Assembly (NCBI GenBank): GCA_964057225.1
Contig: OZ059897.1
Location: 12,028,001-12,092,000, forward strand
Length of the DNA: 64,000 bases
Reading direction: 5' to 3'
Source of the DNA: Auanema rhodensis
Lineage: Eukaryota > Nematoda > Chromadorea > Rhabditida > Rhabditidae
Shown here piece after piece: positions 14,098 through 25,328 of this stretch; position 1 is the first letter of the stretch, and each line of letters opens with the position of its first letter. A program made the translations under genes and the position numbers. Under the pieces are notes generated by a model. It made no database searches and was not told the DNA's origin. It worked only from the letters and a program-made list of their open reading frames with translations.

Positions 14098-16355
14098 ATG
14101 TCTAACGAGCATTGGAAGTTTGTTTGGCCTTCCGCACCAGCTTTAGGTTTCTAACCTCTGCAGATTATTTCAAGATTATCTTTTTTTCTCAGCAAACTTC
14201 CTCGCATTAAATCGACAAATTTTCGAGAATTCAACAATAGTAGAACTAGGGGCTGGCTGTACGGGTTTGGTTGGTTTATCAGCTCTGAAATTAGGCGCGA
14301 AGAAAGTTATTTTAACTGAGTATTCTGGACATTTAGAAGTATATATTGTCTAATAATATATTCCAAAGACTATTACTTAAGGCATTAAATATTCTAAATC
14401 AAAATGTTTCAAGAATCAAAGATAGCTTAAGCTCCGGTCAAGAAGTTGAAGTTGTGGTAGGAATTTTAGTTCTTGTTGCTAACATGAATTCCTTAACAGG
14501 GATTAGATTGGTTAACCTCATTAGAACCTCATTACAATGATCCTGGAAATATCAAGGAATTTCTCTCTACTCTCGAAGACTGTGATTTCATATTAGCTTC
14601 TGATGTTTTTTATGAACCTTCCCTGTATAGATCACTGATGCGGACACTAGCCATGTTCATCGAAAAATTCCCTCGACTTAAAATTTATTTTTCATATCAT
14701 TTGAGAGAGTTCGTTTCTTCTTAATTTATCACATGCGTTTAATCGATTTATGAACAAACCTGATAACGAAACACATTGTTTTAAATATTTCAGTGAGAAT
14801 CATTCTATAGAACATTTACTATATATTGAAAATTTGGAGTGTCATCTCATAAGAACCGTGGAAGAAGCCGGTACAATCCAGATAGGTGTCATTTATCGAA
14901 AACTTGATTCAAGCATGTCTATCCATGGCGGAATCGAAGGGTATTTTATTTATTTCATTTATATATATTTTTTCTTATTTGTAGAGGAGCAACTCATTCC
15001 AAGTTAGTGCTCTTTCATCGAGATGGTAAACGTTCTGAAGATATACCTGGTCCTGGTACCAATATGCTTCTGAATGGTCAGTTTAGTTTGCAAAATGTAT
15101 TTCTTACTAATTGCTTATTAGGGTTGGAAATTACGGCAGATAGCATTGCTTCGTGGGTTCGAACTGCTAGCAGCGAACATTCTATTTCACTTCCTTTAGA
15201 GACATTGGTTTGCACTTCTTGATCTGTTTTTCATAGTTTTTTTTCTAAAGGGGTTAGGCCTTTCTGGAGCTGAAGATGATCTTTTGAATGAAAAATTTGT
15301 TCAATATTTAACTGAAAACCATGGAGATATTGCGAAACACTTTTCTTTGTGTTCCGATTCTATTGGTACCATTCAGGCAGCTTTTGATAAAGGTATGGAA
15401 TTCAGTAGTTATTATGTCCGGTTACTGAAAAAATTGCAGAAGGAGTTGTTATTATTGCTGGTACAGGATCCAGTGTGAGAATGCTTCGCGAAGATGGATC
15501 TGCTCATGGAGTCGGCGGTTGGGGCCATATGATTGGTGATGGAGGCAGTGGTTTTTGGATTGCTCAAAGGTTCGTGTTTTGATCTAAATAAGTTTTTTAA
15601 AATCGTTATTTTAGAGCTATTAGGGTTATTTTTGATCATGAGGATGGATTAGAAGAATCTGCAGAAGACATTACTCTATTGAAAAAATGTTTCTTCGAAG
15701 TAAATATATTTGACATTAATAATTACATCTCATACTTTCAGTATTTCAAACTTCAAGATAAAGTTGGTATTCTTGATCACCTGTACTCGAACTTTGAAAA
15801 GCCAAAGGTAGCTGCATTCACTTCCGTGCTTGCGAAAAGTGAGACATTTTTAACATTTTTGAGATTATATTATAGTGTGGAAAACGTGGCATTTCCTTTT
15901 CTGATAACGAATTCTATTTATAAAGTATTACAGATTCTCATGATCCCGCTATTCAAAAGATTTTTTATGATGCTGGTTTCATTTTGGGAAAACAACTAGC
16001 TTCACTATCTCATAAAATGAGCGAGGTTTTCTATATTATTGTATATTTTACGATTTCTGTGTTAAATATAGAAAATGAAATCATGTTGTGATATTGTTAC
16101 TGTGGGTTCTGTATTTGGATCTTGGAGTATCTTGAAACCTGGTATGCTATATCATGCAGTTTTGACATTGTTTTGGTTTTTTTAGGGTTTGTAGATGCTG
16201 TCAAGATATCTGATATCAAGAAAATTCGGCTGTTTACTTGTGATGAAGGTGTTTCAATAGGTGCTGGTTTATTGGCCATCAAGAAAGCTGGAGAAACTGT
16301 AGAGTTTGAGAGAAAAACTACAGTATATGAAGAATTATATTTTGATAAAAACTAG
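14098..16355 (+). CDS. METTL23-like methyltransferase fused to N-acetylglucosamine kinase
   Basis: One continuous reading frame joins two enzymes. Exons 14098-14146, 14193-14338, 14382-14456, 14500-14708 and the first part of 14794-14940 encode about 200 residues of a METTL23/KMT16-type SAM methyltransferase: HWKFVWPSAPAL, SAM motif VELGAGCTGLVGL, ILASDVFYEPSLYR, and the ending TIQIGVIYRKLDSS. Without any stop, the same exon then encodes MSIHGGIEG, and the frame continues after the intron 14941-14984 as GATHSKLVLFHRDGKR, the phosphate-binding start of NAGK. NAGK landmarks follow: LGLGLSGAEDD, IIAGTGSSVRMLREDG, GGWGHMIGDGGSGFWI, ILDHLYSNFEKPKVA, TVGSVFGSWSILKPG and VSIGAGLLAIKKAG. NAGK phosphorylates GlcNAc (salvage toward UDP-GlcNAc); METTL23 methylates protein arginine in mammals. 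A separate NAGK product starting at Met 14915 cannot be excluded, but no acceptor precedes it convincingly. Confidence 0.8.
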
Positions 16356-16555
16356 TTGAATTGCATTATTTTATATAAAAAATTTTTTGAAACACTATTA
16401 AGTTATTTATTAATTCTCAATTTAAAGAGACAGCTGTATAAATACATCTCATAACATCTATACAACAAAAATTATTTTTGCCACAATCCCGAGATATTTT
16501 GTTAGAATAAGAAATGCACTTGTCGATGAGAAGTTGTAAGCGATGGGCGTATCAT

Positions 16556-18238
16556 TTAACACCTGTAGCTACTTTTAGTGTTGCAAAATACAAAGGCTGA
16601 AAGCATTGTAGAGAGCAGAATGGAAAGCGTTAAGAAGAAAGAGAAGTAGAGGGGGGATAAGCAGAATCCCATTGGCTCAGGAACTGAAGTAAGAGCAGCA
16701 GGAGTTTGAAGGTTTGGTTGCTCTTCCTGAAATGATTAATTATTGAAAAAAATTACATTTTCATGCAAGCAGCATACCCCGTCCAAGATTTCAAGAGTAG
16801 TCAATTCAGCTCTAACGTCTAATACAGCTTCATTGTCAACAGCTCTCTTCTTGAGTAAACGAATGTTAGCTGAGGCTGCAGAAGTTGTAGCAGCTGGAGG
16901 TGCTGCGGCAGGACCTGCAGCAGCTGGAGCAGCGTTGGCAACAGGAGCTGGAAATAGTTTTATTTAATAATTTAAAATTTCTATTCTTGGAACTATGCTG
17001 ATAATACTAACCACCACCGTGCTTAATAGCTCCAAATCCTTGTGGTTCAGTGCATTGTGGTCTTGGGCATTCAGTGTTGGGATCCTGTTAAGATAAATAT
17101 TGAAATAGTTAAACTTTATCATTAAAAATACCTTGATTGTAATACTGATTTGACATTGATAGAATAATTGTGATCTATAATGGATTGATTAATTCGCTGA
17201 TTTATAGTATAGAAACGTACCTATCCGCATATTTGTAAACGTGAGCTTCTTGCCCAGCCATCAAATCAGTAGGATATTCCAAGTTGTTGAGCAAGAACTT
17301 ATCAAGAGCGCAACCATCCTCGTTCAAGATTTGAACAGTATCACCATTTCCATCATCAACCGTGCAAGAATGTACAACAGCGCAGAAGGTGTCAGTGGTT
17401 TCGGAATCGCAGGTCCACTTGTGATAAACCTGTTGACCGATGGTAGCAAACTGAACTGGTTGTCCAGTTGGTCCACCTTCGAGAATCTCGTATTTACAGA
17501 TTGGCATAGGTACAACCTGAGATTATTGTTTACAGATCTATGATATCCATCAGCAAACTTACTTGTGTTTGGAAAGCTGTGGTAAGCTCAGATACTTCGA
17601 TTTGAGTTGAGACTGTCTTGTCGGACTCCATGTAGAAGCATTGGATACGGTAAGCTCTGAGGTGTTGTTGATAAACTTGAAAGGATTATCTCTCCTACCT
17701 GTCAACCTTGGTAACAAATTGAGGATGGAAAGAGATAACAACAGTAGTTGTCACAAAGATTCCTCTTGGATTGAGAGAACGAGTACGAGCAGTGTTACAA
17801 CTATCAAATGGAACTTCCATACCAGCAACCTGGACACAATTAGTTCGATATTATATCAAAGAAGTTGCGTAGAATTACCTGTCGTCCACCTTCATCACTA
17901 CGACATTCTTGGTGATCAAATAAGCCTTTAACATACACATGTCCTTCAAAAGGATTTCTAGTATTGAAGTTCACAGTAATTGAGCTAGGTCCACATTCAA
18001 CCTGAATACGTTTATAGTATACTGAATGTTTATCATTTCGGATAATTAGTTCAGTTTGTGTTTAGTTTTAATAGGTCAAAACACATAAATAAAGAAAACA
18101 TTAAAAGAAATAAGAATATGTTTAAGCATATTAAAGTAATATCAACTATGCTTATACCTCAGGTTCTCCTTCAACTCCGTTATCTACAGGAATACCATAA
18201 AGAGGAATAACAAGAGATAGAAAAATGAACAATCGCAT
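16556..18238 (-). CDS. Cuticlin, ZP domain (CUT-1-like), copy 1
   Basis: Secreted/transmembrane ZP-domain protein that polymerises in the nematode cuticle (CUT-1 type cuticlins form alae-associated ribbons). Starts MRLFIFLSLVIPLYG (signal peptide) at 18238. The ZP domain runs from [15 protein letters not shown] through [73 protein letters not shown] and EGCALDKFL-type Cys segments to YQCQISITIKDPN. Then come an Ala/Pro-rich linker, the basic cleavage-like LLKKRAVD, a conserved VRAELTTLEIL, and a C-terminal membrane helix (SPLYFSFFLTLSILL) ending SSYRC. Full-length for the family. The gene lies directly downstream, same strand, of a second cuticlin, with tracts of identity that include an intron. 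Confidence 0.92.
17626..17817 (-). repeat. 192-bp identity tract shared by the two cuticlin genes (copy 1)
   Basis: Base-for-base identical to 20344-20535. The tract covers coding sequence on both sides of a 42-nt intron (between VDR and AYR) and the intron itself. A second tract of 98 bp, 17218-17315, equals 19898-19995. Confidence 0.9.
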
Positions 18239-19293
18239 CTGAAATTAAGCTGTTAAGCGTTAATAGGATAATACATAAAATAAGGTAATTTAAATATATT
18301 TAACACGCAATAAGGAGCAATAAGAAGCTAATTTGTTTATTTTCTTAATGACTTCGCTCATTATATGGGATGACGGTGGTGGATTGTGTGAAGGAGAGAA
18401 TGATGGGGTTTGGCTTTATAGAGTAGATGGACAGCCCTATATGGTAATGATTGAAAAACGAGTTGCTCTTCCTCTTATGCTGGTTAGGCGGATAGCCAAC
18501 AGTATTTGGCCAGTTTATTTCTGTTACTTTTCTCTAATTCTCTTATAGTTCTGAATGATATTGTTGATTATAGAGTGTTTTCAACAAGAAAAATGGCGGA
18601 TAAGACAATGAAAGACTAATAGAGAAATAGCCGAGAGAAAGAGAAACAATGAGAGACAGAAAGCGAAAAAGAGAATAGTAATCATCTCGGGTTATCATAG
18701 AAAATCTACTTTGAACATCACTGTCAGTGAGGAGATTCTGGTCGTTCATTCACCAAGTTTCAATCCATCATCTCACGTATTTCTGGCTCTTTCATGAATG
18801 AAATTCCTCGTTTAGCTACTAGAGGAAAAATAGATGAACAATAGCAATTACAAGTACAGATCATCATCACTTGTCAGTTTTGAGTGGTCAAGTTTTCTTT
18901 TAAGCAAATTCCTTAGATGTAAGAGTAACAGCTTTACTTGATTATGATGATGAAGTGTTGTTATAGCAGATAATACCAATAACTTGCAAATTATGAACGT
19001 TTGTAGATGGTTTGTTAGTTAAAAGGTATAATTGTCTTATAAAAGAGAAACAGGTAAGAGAAATATTTTATTATTATTATTATTATTATTATCATTATTA
19101 TTAAAATATATTGTTATATTACAAAGAAAAAAGTTTGATTCATAAATATGTAACATAATATCTTAACATCTCGTACATCATTCTTTTACAAATAAAAACA
19201 AAACGAATTATCATAAAGCTGTTAACGTTAGAGTAGAGACAGCCTAACCATCATCATGATCATCGTTGTCGTCGTCAGAATGGGGTCGCATGC
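18239..19293. other. Region between the cuticlin genes
   Basis: About 1 kb between copy 1's start and copy 2's stop. It contains a (TTA)n-type microsatellite at 19067-19103 and AT-rich sequence. An open frame at 18333-18548 has no signal, domain or splice partner and is not called. Confidence 0.45.
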
Positions 19294-20983
19294 TTACTGC
19301 TTATGTTTTATTCGATTTGACATAAATGAAGATATAATAATCAGAATTATCAAAAGGAACCATGCCGACACCATGATTGAGAATATCACTGGTGATAGAC
19401 AAACACCTTAATCCGTTTGTTTTTATGATTTTGGTAAGTGATCAAAACTAACCTTCTCGAACAGATATCTCGGATGTTACTAAAGGAGCTGGTGTTGGAA
19501 CAATATTCTGGGGGAAATATATAAGGTTAGTTATATGTTATATCTCAAAACACTAAGTACCTGATCGTCTAAAAGAATATCTTGTGTTATAAGCTCTGTT
19601 CTTACATCTAATATCTCATAATGAATATCACGTTTCTTCAATAATCGTTTGAATATATTGGAACGTGTAGAATTTCTTTTAACAATTTTGGCAATAGGCT
19701 CTAACTGAAAACATCAACTAATTTTCAAGCAAAATTTTTGAAATACTATAACCTTTGGTGCGCCAAATCCTTTTGGTTCAGTACATTCAGGACGAGGACA
19801 TTCAACCTGGGGTTCCTTGATTGAAATACTGATTTGGCATTGATAAAATAGTTGCGATCTCAAATTAAAGTCTGAAGTTAGACACAAACATTGTTGTTAC
19901 CTATCCGCATATTTGTAAACGTGAGCTTCTTGCCCAGCCATCAAATCAGTAGGATATTCCAAGTTGTTGAGCAAGAACTTATCAAGAGCGCAACCTTCTT
20001 CATTTAGAATCTAAATTAAACGATCAGATTTATTTTTGCTTCGAATCCATTACCTGCACTAAGTCACCATTTCCATCATCCACTGTACATGAGTGAACAA
20101 CGGCACAGAATATATCTGTTGTCTCGGAGTCACAAGTCCACTTGTGATAAACCTGTTGACCAATTTTTGCAAATTGAACTGGTTGCCCAGTTGGTCCGCC
20201 ATCAAGAATCTCGTATTTACAGATTGGCATAGGTACAACCTGAGATTATTGTTTTCAGATCTATGATATGAGAAACTCACTTGTGTCTGGAAAGCTGTGG
20301 TAAGCTCAGATACTTCGATGTTCGTAGACACAGTTTTGTCAGCCTCCATGTAGAAGCATTGGATACGGTAAGCTCTGAGGTGTTGTTGATAAACTTGAAA
20401 GGATTATCTCTCCTACCTGTCAACCTTGGTAACAAATTGAGGATGGAAAGAGATAACAACAGTAGTTGTCACAAAGATTCCTCTTGGATTGAGAGAACGA
20501 GTACGAGCAGTGTTACAACTATCAAATGGAACTTCTATTCCAGCAACCTAACATTGTAGTTCAAATGTAATATATCCAAAAACTGTATTACCTGTCGTCC
20601 ACCTTCATCATTTCTACATTCATCGTGATCAAATAAACCTTTTATATAGACATGTCCCTCAAAATCATTTCGAGTATTGAAGTTCACAGTAATTGAGTTG
20701 GATCCACATTCAATCTATTTCAAAATTACATTAAAATTAAAACAAAAAATGAAGCTGTTTATATTTTGATTTCATATTGAAAGATAGAATTTGATTCAAA
20801 AAGGTTGGTTTGATATATTTTTTTATAATAATAATATAACAATACAATAATCATTATTTATAATATTTTCAATACCTCAGGTTCTCCTTCAACACCATTA
20901 TCTACAGGTATAGCATTTACTAGATGTAGTAAATAAAGAATATGTAAAATAGAAAACACTGATGATAAACACAATACGTACAT
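19294..20983 (-). CDS. Cuticlin, ZP domain (CUT-1-like), copy 2
   Basis: Tandem paralogue of the preceding cuticlin. Starts [18 protein letters not shown] (signal peptide) at 20983 and ends NRIKHKQ-stop at 19294. Shares [10 protein letters not shown], the [20 protein letters not shown] start of the ZP domain, [60 protein letters not shown] and [18 protein letters not shown]. After the ZP domain the two copies diverge: here [19 protein letters not shown] carries the basic cleavage-like site, followed by [14 protein letters not shown] and a membrane helix ([18 protein letters not shown]). Same exon pattern as copy 1. Most divergence lies in the N terminus and tail while central exons are almost unchanged, which points to gene conversion in the ZP core. 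Confidence 0.92.
20344..20535 (-). repeat. 192-bp identity tract shared by the two cuticlin genes (copy 2)
   Basis: Partner of 17626-17817, including an identical 42-nt intron. The following intron (near 20240-20265) also remains largely alike between copies, unlike other introns of the pair. Confidence 0.9.
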
Positions 20984-21875
20984 TTAATATATTTTGTATT
21001 AATATGAATATAAATAGATATTATAACTGAAAGAAGTAAACTCGCAAGCAAGACGATTCCCAATAGATTTCGTCCTCTTACGTAACCGAGGGATGAGGTG
21101 AGAAAGACAACTTTCTTGCTTGATTAAAAGCTTCGTTTTCACGAGATAATATAGAAATATCTTGAGCTTTTCAAATCTTTATGCGTATGTTTGCGTGTAT
21201 GTCGTACAAGATATTTCAAGATATTTTGAAGAAGGATAATTGAAGAATTATTGAATCAAATAGTCAAGAGGTTTTTGAATAGCCGTAACTGCGAACATCC
21301 TAATTCCTTCTTGTCTCTTATATCACTTTCTCTTTTAATGCCTTGAGGTCATCCAGGTCAGGCCCTACTAACTAATAAGTTGAATCAGCTATATTGATGA
21401 TCATCGTTCATGGCTTGTTTTCATTTTCATTTTATCGTTGACTGACTGGTATTGCTTGGTGTAGTAAAACATATTTGGTCAAATCTTTTTCCTTTTAATG
21501 GGAAATTAACCCCGCACTTTCACTTCCTTTCGGTTTCTTCCAAATAGTGACAAATTATAAAAATGAAAATAAACTTTTATATATATTTAAAAGTTACTAT
21601 TATTGCAAAAAAGATACAAAAAAATACAAATGAAGAACTGAAAATCATGCGTATGTATTCATGGGAAAATATACTTTAATTTCTCACCACTTGCTCCAGA
21701 CATGCTATGCAATATTGCACACGAGCCAACTAAACAATTTCAGATTTACATTTTAGTTTGTCTCAAGTATAAGAAAAACTATTCTCTGATTTCTTTGCTC
21801 GTGATTTAAAGTTTTTGATTGAAAACTCAATGTTGAGAAAGAACACACCTCCTGCTTTCATTTGATATTTGGGGC
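20984..21875. other. Divergent intergenic region, cuticlin / chemoreceptor
   Basis: About 0.9 kb between the starts of a minus-strand cuticlin and a plus-strand receptor gene. Both promoters must lie here. No specific element recognised. Confidence 0.4.
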
Positions 21876-21905
21876 GTGCTCAGTTCTCATTCACAAATTA
21901 GAACG

Positions 21906-22992
21906 ATGGACGTGCCACTGAGCAAAATCACAGACTGGACGCTAAATATTATTGTAGCTTTATTAAATCTAGCTGTTATTATAAATATATGTTATACATT
22001 TAAATCATCTAAGTCTGTATTACTCATATTTGTATTGTGCTGTGTAATGAACGAGTTCGCTCGTTTTCTCTTGGTTGTACCTCATGATATCATAACTTTT
22101 TTTGACGAGCAAGCTATTTACCCAGAAGGTATAAACAATCTCATTCAATTAATATTTATATCAAATCTTTTTAGATTCATTTCAGTATATGCTATCTGTA
22201 TTAATTCAGAGTGTTTGCTGGTTTTCAAATTTGTTGTTTCTACCCGTCTTTTCTTTATTACATTTTCTGGCCATCTATTTTCCACTTTTTTTTCGTAAAC
22301 TATATACGAAAACATACGTTTTCATGATCTTAGTTGTTTATATCGTTTCATTGGTATTAGCAGGTGAATTGAATTTAAAGAATAAGATCAGTGATTAAAA
22401 TATTTCAGGTCCGTTATTCACCTCTTGTTGTGGATATTCATATTTTAAAAATCAAAGAACTTGGTATTTCGATTTCAATAAGCCATATACATATATTTAT
22501 GCTATTTTGAATAATATTTTACAAGTAAATTTTTTATTCAATTAGGGTTTTAAGAAATAATTCTGGTATTTCTAGTTGTTCTGTGTCATTTTTATGATTG
22601 CATGTAACATTGTAATAATTGGAAAATTAATTAAAATCAAGAAATATAGAGTAACTAAGCTAACTGTTAGTCCTATATCTGAAACGGGTCAAACTTCAAA
22701 TAAAAAAATTATCAAAGTGAGATAAGCTTTAAAACAAGTTTACATATGTTATTTCAGAATAACAAATATTCAAAGCTACGTAACTGGTCACAAGAGGCAA
22801 ATTTGGCCGTAAGGTTTTTCATTTTGAGCGGATGTTTTATGATCGGTACTATGAGTTTTAACTTCTTTCCAAAGTTTGTCAATCTTTTTTTAACATGCTT
22901 AATTCAAATTTTTCAGTGGAGAATTAGGTGCTTATGCCAGTTTTGTATGTGAAGCTCTGAACAAAGCTAAATGGATTTTCTATTGGATGTAA
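21906..22992 (+). CDS. Serpentine 7TM chemoreceptor (Srx/Srt-like)
   Basis: Hydrophobic multi-helix protein assembled from about six exons. First helix is DWTLNIIVALLNLAVIINI, second VLLIFVLCCVMNEFARFLL. A 46-nt intron after IYPE (about 22130-22175) restores the frame for SVCWFSNLLFLPVFSLLHFL. Further helices are VFMILVVYIVSLVLAG, LFCVIFMIACNIVIIGKLI and ANLAVRFFILSGCFMIG. A short last exon gives GELGAYASFVCEALNKAKW and the stop at 22990-22992. Length and helix order match nematode serpentine chemoreceptors; the VRFFILSGCF segment is most like Srx/Srt families, but the subfamily is inferred. An in-frame ATG at 21876 would add ten residues. Ligand unknown. Confidence 0.72.
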
Positions 22993-23501
22993 TGTTCAAA
23001 TTCAAAACTGATTTAATATTGAATTTAGGCTTTCAGTGTTTCAAAAAAGATGATTATTAGTAATAAGAGTGGTAGCAGAAGTTTTCAATGATCGTACGGA
23101 TTATTATTATGTTTTCACACGTATATCTATCTACTTTCAAGAGTCATAAACCAACATGTCTTAGGATCAAATATAATTTTGATTTTCTTGAGAAAATATC
23201 AAGAATTGAAAAATCATTATCATTATTTCATATTAAATGTTAAGAAATTCATGATCTCTTTCCGCCCTTCTCAGTGACTACATCATATATCAAAATATGA
23301 AGATTTTATATTAAAACTTGAGTAGTTTCAGTTTATAAACTTGTTTGATTAGTTAATATGAATTGTGATGATCTGTAATAATAAAGGATAAATGAAAAGG
23401 AAATAGACAGACATTGAAGAATGAATTTCACTTTTTCAAATATCTCTTACCATGCTATATGATCGAGGTCAAACATACAACAATACAATCTTACTAACAA
23501 A
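22993..23501. other. Intergenic region
   Basis: About 500 bp between the receptor stop and the GT92 start, both plus-strand. AT-rich, nothing further recognised. Confidence 0.4.
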
Positions 23502-25179
23502 ATGCGAAGAAAACATATAATTTTCTTTTTTTGTTTATCTTTTATTCTTAGTTTTATTTTCTTTTTATTAATATCAGGTAAACAATTCTTCATCTATGAG
23601 GGTAATATATAAAATCATTTTTGAACTAATTAAATTAATACTTTTTAGATAATATCTCTTTATCAAACTCACAGCATTCCCATAGATATTCGAAAAATCA
23701 TCGAACCCGTATTCTTGGCAAATCTGTGTTAATTAAAAATTCAAACACAGATGATCTCAATGTCTTTTCTGCCTTTTCAGTTAATTCAGGAGACATAACG
23801 GTTGTTCTTTCATCTTATGGGTATTTCACGTAAGTATTTCCCAAGTACTTCTGAACATATGCAGTTTATATTGCAGACAACGTGTATTTTGTCGATATTT
23901 CAATAATTCTGGAAAAGAACTTATGGATGCTGAGTTATCCAAAGTTTTTCCTGATTTTGTGATTAACTGTCCCTTTAACTCGGATGCTAAATACATTTCA
24001 ATATCAATTAATGAGCAAGATATAATATCAAAAGAAAATATTGTTGAAATTAAAAGAAGAACAAGTAAGATGGATATTGGTTTTCATATGAAAAAATCAT
24101 TCATTCCTAATTTGTTTTAGAAAATGAACATTTTTTCTCGATATGCTTAGCTCCATTGTTTGGAAATGATCCCAAATGGTTGTTACTAATAGAATTTATC
24201 GAGTATTATAAACTTCAGGTGTGAATGATATCGAACTTTCTATAATTAAGATTTATTTCCCAGGGCGCTACTCATTTTTATATTTATAAATTGGAATCTG
24301 ACAAATTTATCGATGAGATATTAAGTTATTATATAGATAAAGGGCTGATAGAGTTAATTGAACTACCCTCTAGCACTAAATGTATGGAAAGACATCGGTG
24401 TCGTCATGAAATGCAGTTACAGGTTTGATACATTTCAAAATATTGTTGTTATAAAATATAATTTGAAGGAATGTGTGGTAAGAAGTAGGGATCATTCATC
24501 TTGGATAGCAATGATAGATCTTGATGAAAGACTCCATGTTTTGAATGAGGATACGACATTAGAACAATGGATTAGGTATGTTCTTGAGAACATTTTAATA
24601 TAAATAAAGATTAATAGATATAACCAAAGAGATGAAATTGCTGAATTTCGCTTCAGGTGTTCATGGGTATTACGGTATGAAAATATACCTTCATATCAGG
24701 TTATTTTTTTCCTTTCTAGTCTCTCATTAAATATGAATATAGAAAACAAGAATGCTTGAACAACAATTGATTCATGAGTTGCCTATTTTGAAATATCATA
24801 ATACAAGTCATGTGGCTCCAGTGAATCATACTACAAAGGGAATAGTTAATCCAAAATTAGTTAGCAATACTTAATTTCATTTTTAACAATTCTCTCTAGG
24901 TTAACAGTCAAGGAGTTCATCAAGTTTTAAGTTTCCGAAATGGAGGGCAATTATACATGGTTCCTCCTGAAACAGCTTTAGTCAGGTTCTGTTATATATG
25001 TTGTTTGATGCATTATATGAATCGGTTCTAGGCATTTCCGTTTGCAAAAAGGATGGAGCTTCTTTTTGAAAGAGGCGGAAAGTTTCGGAGAATTTCAGAA
25101 TACATCATTTCCTGCTAACTTCGAAAATAGATTAATAAATGCTGTCATGGTGACTATTCATGAACTCATCGCAAGATAA
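23502..25179 (+). CDS. Glycosyltransferase family 92 (DUF23) protein
   Basis: Type II Golgi enzyme: a short basic start (MRRKH) and one membrane segment (FFFCLSFILSFIFFLLI) are followed by the lumenal domain. GT92 landmarks joined across introns: ICLAPLFGNDPKWLLLIEF, EYYKLQ then GATHFYIYKLES, CMERHRCRHEMQLQ followed after an intron by ECVVRSRDHSSWIAMIDLDE, where DLDE is the metal/sugar-nucleotide site expected in this family, then PSYQKTRML, NHTTKGIVNPKL, and VRHFRLQKGWSF near the C terminus. Stop at 25177-25179. C. elegans GALT-1, a member, adds beta-1,4-galactose to core fucose of N-glycans; the family is large in nematodes, so the acceptor here is not known. The same-strand receptor gene upstream is unrelated in function. 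Confidence 0.87.
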
Positions 25180-25328
25180 ATTTATTTTTTGATTTATTGC
25201 TTTTTTAATAAAGATAAAACACATATGAGATTAAAGTAATGAGATATAATAACAAGTTAAAGATGGACTTGTTCACCTGGAGCATGTTCATGTAACAATA
25301 GAAAAAAAACAATGAAATCATTGAAACA

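Noticed and set aside
17202-17931. Plus-strand frames opposite the cuticlin genes
   Set aside because: Antisense readings of conserved ZP-domain exons, repeated in both cuticlin copies for that reason.
18333-18548. 72-codon frame between the cuticlins
   Set aside because: No signal, domain or splice support, and it overlaps nothing conserved in the other cuticlin's flank.
22189-22398. Possible frameshift in the first chemoreceptor gene
   Set aside because: A normal 46-nt intron after IYPE restores the frame, so neither a pseudogene nor a frameshift is needed.
24358-24603. Continuous frame reading through the GT92 intron (MNYPLALNVW...)
   Set aside because: Splicing out 24422-24465 or so gives the family-typical sequence around ECVVRSRDHSSW; the unspliced frame does not match GT92 upstream.
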